In this document: positions 6,819 through 9,402 of the stretch, in pieces | Numbering within the stretch: the stretch's first letter is position 1 | Layout of the letters: the number at the start of each line of letters is the position of its first letter | Source: Bacteroidota bacterium | GTDB lineage: Bacteria > Bacteroidota > Bacteroidia > M30B66 | Direction: 5' to 3' | Assembly (NCBI GenBank): GCA_947497195.1 | Contig: CANMGM010000080.1 | Coordinates: 1 to 9,402 of the forward strand | DNA: 9,402 bases | Translations under genes and position numbers: made by a program | Notes under the pieces: model-generated | Databases searched by the model: none | The model's input: the letters and a program-made list of their open reading frames with translations, nothing else | What the model was told of the DNA's origin: nothing

Positions 6819-8204
6819 ATGAACCGAAGAATTCTGCTTAAAAATATGCTGAAGGGCTTACCGATGTATTGCGTTGCACCCTGGTTACTAGAGGCATGTG
6901 CAAAGGCCGAACGCGATGAGACATTGGGTATTGAAGGACCGGTTTGTATAATTGGTGCCGGGGCTGCAGGAATTTATGCCGCTGCTTATTTGATGAAACT
7001 GGGTGTTGATGTTACGATTTTAGAGGCCTCATCGCTTGCCGGCGGAAGGATTCGTTCGCAGAATGGGTTCGCCGATTTTCCGGCGGAGCTTGGTGCAGAA
7101 GAAATTCACGGGCGAAGAAGCTTGCTCTATGATCTGGCACTTTCCTCTGCGCAAGCGGATATTGTGCCTGAGGTAGGTGAGAGCAAATATTGGTTAAACA
7201 ACGTCTTGCGAGATTCGTATTTTTTTCAACAATCATCAGCTTTGCAAGGAGCAGGTCAAACGCTGTTGCAAATTTCCGAAAGCCTGGCTTCATATGAAGG
7301 TCCGGATATTTCGCTACAGGAATACCTGATAAATTTCCCCATAGAGCCGGGTATGATTGAAATTGCCAATGCAATAATTGCCAACGAATATGGTACACAG
7401 CTCGACCGCATCGGTATGTATGCATTGCGTGAGGCAGAACAACGCTATTCATCGGGCATTGATGGGTATTTTCTGAAAAATCGTTCGATGTGGAGTCTGT
7501 TTGAAACGGCTTTTCCGGATGCCATAGCTCAAATAAAACTAAATGAGCCTGTTGGCGAAGTAATTGTTCGCGAATCAGATGTGCTGATAAAGACTATTTA
7601 CGATGCGGAATATTTTGCTCAAAAAGTTTTGATAACGGTACCTGTAAGCTTACTTCAACAGGGATTTATCACATTTAATCCTTCGCTGCCGCAGGTTAAA
7701 CTAGATGCAATCAATGCAATTAAGATGGATGTTGGGTCGAAATTTATTTTGCGCTTCAGCGCCCCGTTTTGGGATGATGATACCGGCTCCATTTTGGGTG
7801 GATTGCGTATTCCCGAGTACTGGGTTTCATCTGCCGGTAAAAATTCGGCCACTCCAAAATTAACTGCATTTGTAATGGGCGACCGCGCGGCTTATTTTCA
7901 GGGGATGGCCGAGCCACAGATTAAGGCCGAGCTGCTTGATGAACTTGGGTTGATGTATCCGGCACAAAATCCTTCTGAATTGTGTACCGGTATTCTTGTA
8001 CAACGATGGGCCGATGAGCCGTTTATTCGGGGTGCCTACAGTTATCCATCGCCGCAGAGTACCGGAATGCGCGAAGTCTTGGCCGAGCCAATCGGTAACA
8101 GGCTGTTTTTCGCTGGCGAAGCCTGTAATGTAAACGGACATATTGCAACCGTGCATGGAGCCATGGAGTCGGCCTACCTTGCCTGTAAAGCCATGAAGAC
8201 ATGA
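6819..8204 (+). CDS. flavin-dependent amine oxidase, exported (Tat-like lipoprotein signal)
   Basis: This 461-aa protein belongs to the flavin amine oxidase (MAO/polyamine oxidase/L-amino-acid oxidase) family, which oxidises amines or amino acids with FAD and O2, giving aldehydes or ketoacids, ammonia and H2O2. The Rossmann motif is VCIIGAGAAGIYAA (42-55), with ILEASSLAGGRI (67-78) ending the dinucleotide fold. LGAEEIHG (91-98) is the usual following segment. K308 in GSKFILRF matches the conserved Lys near flavin N5. WADEPFIRGAYSY (397-409) and FAGEACN (431-437) with HGAMESAY (446-453) complete the FAD site. The N-terminus NRRILLK (2-8) resembles a twin-arginine motif and LLEAC (C27) a lipobox, so it is probably exported folded and lipid-anchored. 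The substrate cannot be told from sequence. Its TGA overlaps the next gene's ATG by 4 bases (ATGA), implying co-translation. GTAGGTAAATG gives a weak AGG-type ribosome site. Confidence 0.93.
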   Translation: MNRRILLKNMLKGLPMYCVAPWLLEACAKAERDETLGIEGPVCIIGAGAAGIYAAAYLMKLGVDVTILEASSLAGGRIRSQNGFADFPAELGAEEIHGRRSLLYDLALSSAQADIVPEVGESKYWLNNVLRDSYFFQQSSALQGAGQTLLQISESLASYEGPDISLQEYLINFPIEPGMIEIANAIIANEYGTQLDRIGMYALREAEQRYSSGIDGYFLKNRSMWSLFETAFPDAIAQIKLNEPVGEVIVRESDVLIKTIYDAEYFAQKVLITVPVSLLQQGFITFNPSLPQVKLDAINAIKMDVGSKFILRFSAPFWDDDTGSILGGLRIPEYWVSSAGKNSATPKLTAFVMGDRAAYFQGMAEPQIKAELLDELGLMYPAQNPSELCTGILVQRWADEPFIRGAYSYPSPQSTGMREVLAEPIGNRLFFAGEACNVNGHIATVHGAMESAYLACKAMKT

Positions 8205-8890
8205 TGCGGCTAATTTTTCTCACATTGCTTTCTCTCACATTTCATTGGGTAAATTCTCAGAAATATACCGATTTGAGAGCCGGCGTTTCATGCCTCAATG
8301 CTACCGCATGGAACGAAACCATCCGCAGCTACAACGAATCGCGTTTCTGGCAAGAAAACAAGTTTCCTGAGCTAAAAACCGCTTTCACATGCGGACTCGG
8401 ATACAGCGGTGTTGCAGGCAAAGGCTTGTTTTTGTCGCCCTCGGTTCAATATTCGAAATTTACGTCCCAAACACCTACCGATAAAATAGATTTACACTGG
8501 GTCGAATTGGAATTGGCGTGTGATATTTTTCCGCTCGAATTTGGCATGGATAGCGTGCATTACAGAGTTCGACCTTTTCTGCGCCTCGGTTATGCCGGCT
8601 CGATGTTGCTAACCCGCATTAGGCTTGCAGATGGAAATGCCGGCATCGACGGAGAGCCTTATGAACCTTACAACTGGCCGTATATTTTTCATGCCGCATT
8701 GGGATTGCGTTACCAGCCTACCTCGGTATTGGGATTTTTTCTTCTTTTGGATGCGCGTTTTGCACCCAACGCAAGGATTAACGATTTCAGAACAGCCCTT
8801 TTGGGATCAAATTACCTGAATTCATCAGACCAAAACAATGTGCGAATCCTTGGCATTCAAAGCGGAATTACCATCCGAATTAAAAATTGA
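8201..8890 (+). CDS. small outer-membrane beta-barrel protein, 229 aa
   Basis: Residues 1-19 are a Sec signal peptide (cleavage likely at VNS|Q). The rest alternates hydrophobic and polar residues in strands separated by turns, for example about 61-71, 76-88, 96-109, 119-133, 161-171, 175-187 and 213-227. It ends in the strand LGIQSGITIRIKN. Size and pattern fit an eight-stranded outer-membrane barrel of the OmpA-like/PorT-like type common in Bacteroidota, but no specific family motif is recognised. The C-terminus lacks the terminal Phe seen in many proteobacterial barrels. The start is ATG at 8201, overlapping the amine oxidase TGA by 4 bases, with a second in-frame ATG at 8204 directly after it. 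Both give the same signal peptide, so the true start is uncertain by one codon. Coupling suggests shared expression with the oxidase and possibly a joint envelope function, which is inference. Confidence 0.8.
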   Translation: MMRLIFLTLLSLTFHWVNSQKYTDLRAGVSCLNATAWNETIRSYNESRFWQENKFPELKTAFTCGLGYSGVAGKGLFLSPSVQYSKFTSQTPTDKIDLHWVELELACDIFPLEFGMDSVHYRVRPFLRLGYAGSMLLTRIRLADGNAGIDGEPYEPYNWPYIFHAALGLRYQPTSVLGFFLLLDARFAPNARINDFRTALLGSNYLNSSDQNNVRILGIQSGITIRIKN

Positions 8891-8946
8891 ATTGTACAAC
8901 GGATTAATTTTAGCAAATTGCAATCAATTCTAAATTTAAGTGTCGT

Positions 8947-9252
8947 ATGAAAAAGACCATCATTCTTTCTGTATCACTACTTTTTGCATCCTTAGTGACC
9001 TTTGGCCAACAAAGCCAAACAAGCGATAAATCAAAGCCTGTAACGGGGAAGCAACAGGAGCCCGTTAAGGCCGAACCGCAAGTGAAACAGGCGCCAAACT
9101 CAAAAGTATCTTCGCCGGCAAAGGTTCAGACGCGTACGAAACTCGGCAGCGAAAAAGCCCCTGCTACCAAGCCCGATCCACGGTTGCGTGTTAAACGTGC
9201 AAAACCCGAAGAGCCCAAACAGGCTACTAAAAAGCCCGCCGAATCTAAATAA
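8947..9252 (+). CDS. secreted basic Lys/Pro-rich low-complexity protein, 101 aa
   Basis: Residues 1-20 form a clear Sec signal peptide (KK, hydrophobic core, cleavage likely at TFG|Q). The mature 81 residues are low complexity and probably disordered: 16 Lys, 4 Arg, 11 Pro, only 8 acidic residues and no Cys, Trp, Tyr or Phe. The composition resembles histone H1-like tails, but the signal peptide places it outside the cytoplasm. It is not a recognised family. Possible roles are binding to anionic polymers (nucleic acid, polysaccharide, lipid A) or acting as a periplasmic spacer; neither can be shown here. It follows the beta-barrel gene by 56 A/T-rich bases and may have its own promoter. The intact reading frame plus the clean signal peptide argue that it is real. 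Confidence 0.7.
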   Translation: MKKTIILSVSLLFASLVTFGQQSQTSDKSKPVTGKQQEPVKAEPQVKQAPNSKVSSPAKVQTRTKLGSEKAPATKPDPRLRVKRAKPEEPKQATKKPAESK

Positions 9253-9311
9253 ATAGAGGCGAGAGCTTTGGGTGTAGTTAATTATATTAATTCTATATGT
9301 GCGGTTTGGTA

Positions 9312-9402
9312 ATGCATTCGTTTATTCTACATAAGCGATTTTCGATTTTTTCAAGTTTATGCCTTTTCGTCCTTCAACTTGTCGGTCAGCAAACGGTAAA
9401 AC
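9312..9402 (+). CDS. 5' end of a secreted protein, runs off the window
   Basis: The frame from ATG at 9312 is open for 30 codons to the window edge. It encodes a typical Sec signal peptide: basic start (HKR at 7-9), hydrophobic stretch FSIFSSLCLFVLQLV (10-24) and a likely cleavage LVG|QQT before Gln26, the same signature as the other exported proteins here. That pattern is the only evidence, and nothing of the mature protein beyond five residues (QQTVK) is visible. It lies 59 bases after the Lys/Pro-rich gene. Confidence 0.6.
   Translation, partial: MHSFILHKRFSIFSSLCLFVLQLVGQQTVK

Noticed and set aside
7012..7452. 146-aa minus-strand open frame inside the amine oxidase gene
   Set aside because: It lies opposite conserved FAD-domain codons, has Cys/His/Arg-rich composition typical of antisense frames, and shows no recognisable domain.
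9280..9292. AATTA-TAT-TAATT inverted repeat after the Lys/Pro-rich gene
   Set aside because: It is pure A/T with a three-base loop and no following T run, so too weak to call a terminator.

Overview
The window looks like an ordinary chromosomal stretch from a free-living member of the Bacteroidota (Bacteroidetes), probably in or near the Flavobacteriia/Sphingobacteriia/Saprospiria. Four things point there: a type IX secretion C-terminal sorting domain at the left edge; many short signal peptides cleaved just before Gln; lipoproteins with loose lipoboxes ending in Ser-Cys; and start codons almost without Shine-Dalgarno sequences. I cannot name a genus. No rRNA, tRNA, CRISPR array, insertion sequence or phage gene was seen, and no gene-free stretch exceeds 300 bases.

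Left part (1-3013, + strand). The 3' end of a T9SS-exported protein gene is followed by a secreted protein of 500 aa with an HExxH motif and a downstream NEFxAY helix, a candidate uncharacterised metallopeptidase. Next comes a 46-aa lipoprotein, and 17 bases later a 306-aa lipoprotein made of two related halves. These look like lineage-specific envelope proteins.

Middle (3115-6594). A photolyase/cryptochrome-family flavoprotein (+) converges on gyrB (-), with 21 bases between the two stop codons and a weak A/T-rich inverted repeat across the junction. GyrB is complete and standard. The flavoprotein lacks several residues that are key in E. coli photolyase, so its activity should not be assumed.

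Right part (6819-9402, + strand). A 224-base divergent region separates gyrB from a flavin-dependent amine oxidase that carries a twin-arginine-like lipoprotein signal. Its stop overlaps the start of a small outer-membrane beta-barrel gene (ATGA), so the two are probably co-translated. Then come a short, secreted, strongly basic Lys/Pro-rich protein and the first 30 codons of another secreted protein that runs off the edge.

Functionally the window combines housekeeping (gyrB), light-dependent DNA repair or sensing, and envelope proteins of unknown role. I found no convincing new multi-gene system. The best leads are the HExxH protein, the amine oxidase/beta-barrel pair, the divergent photolyase and the small-lipoprotein/duplicated-lipoprotein pair.
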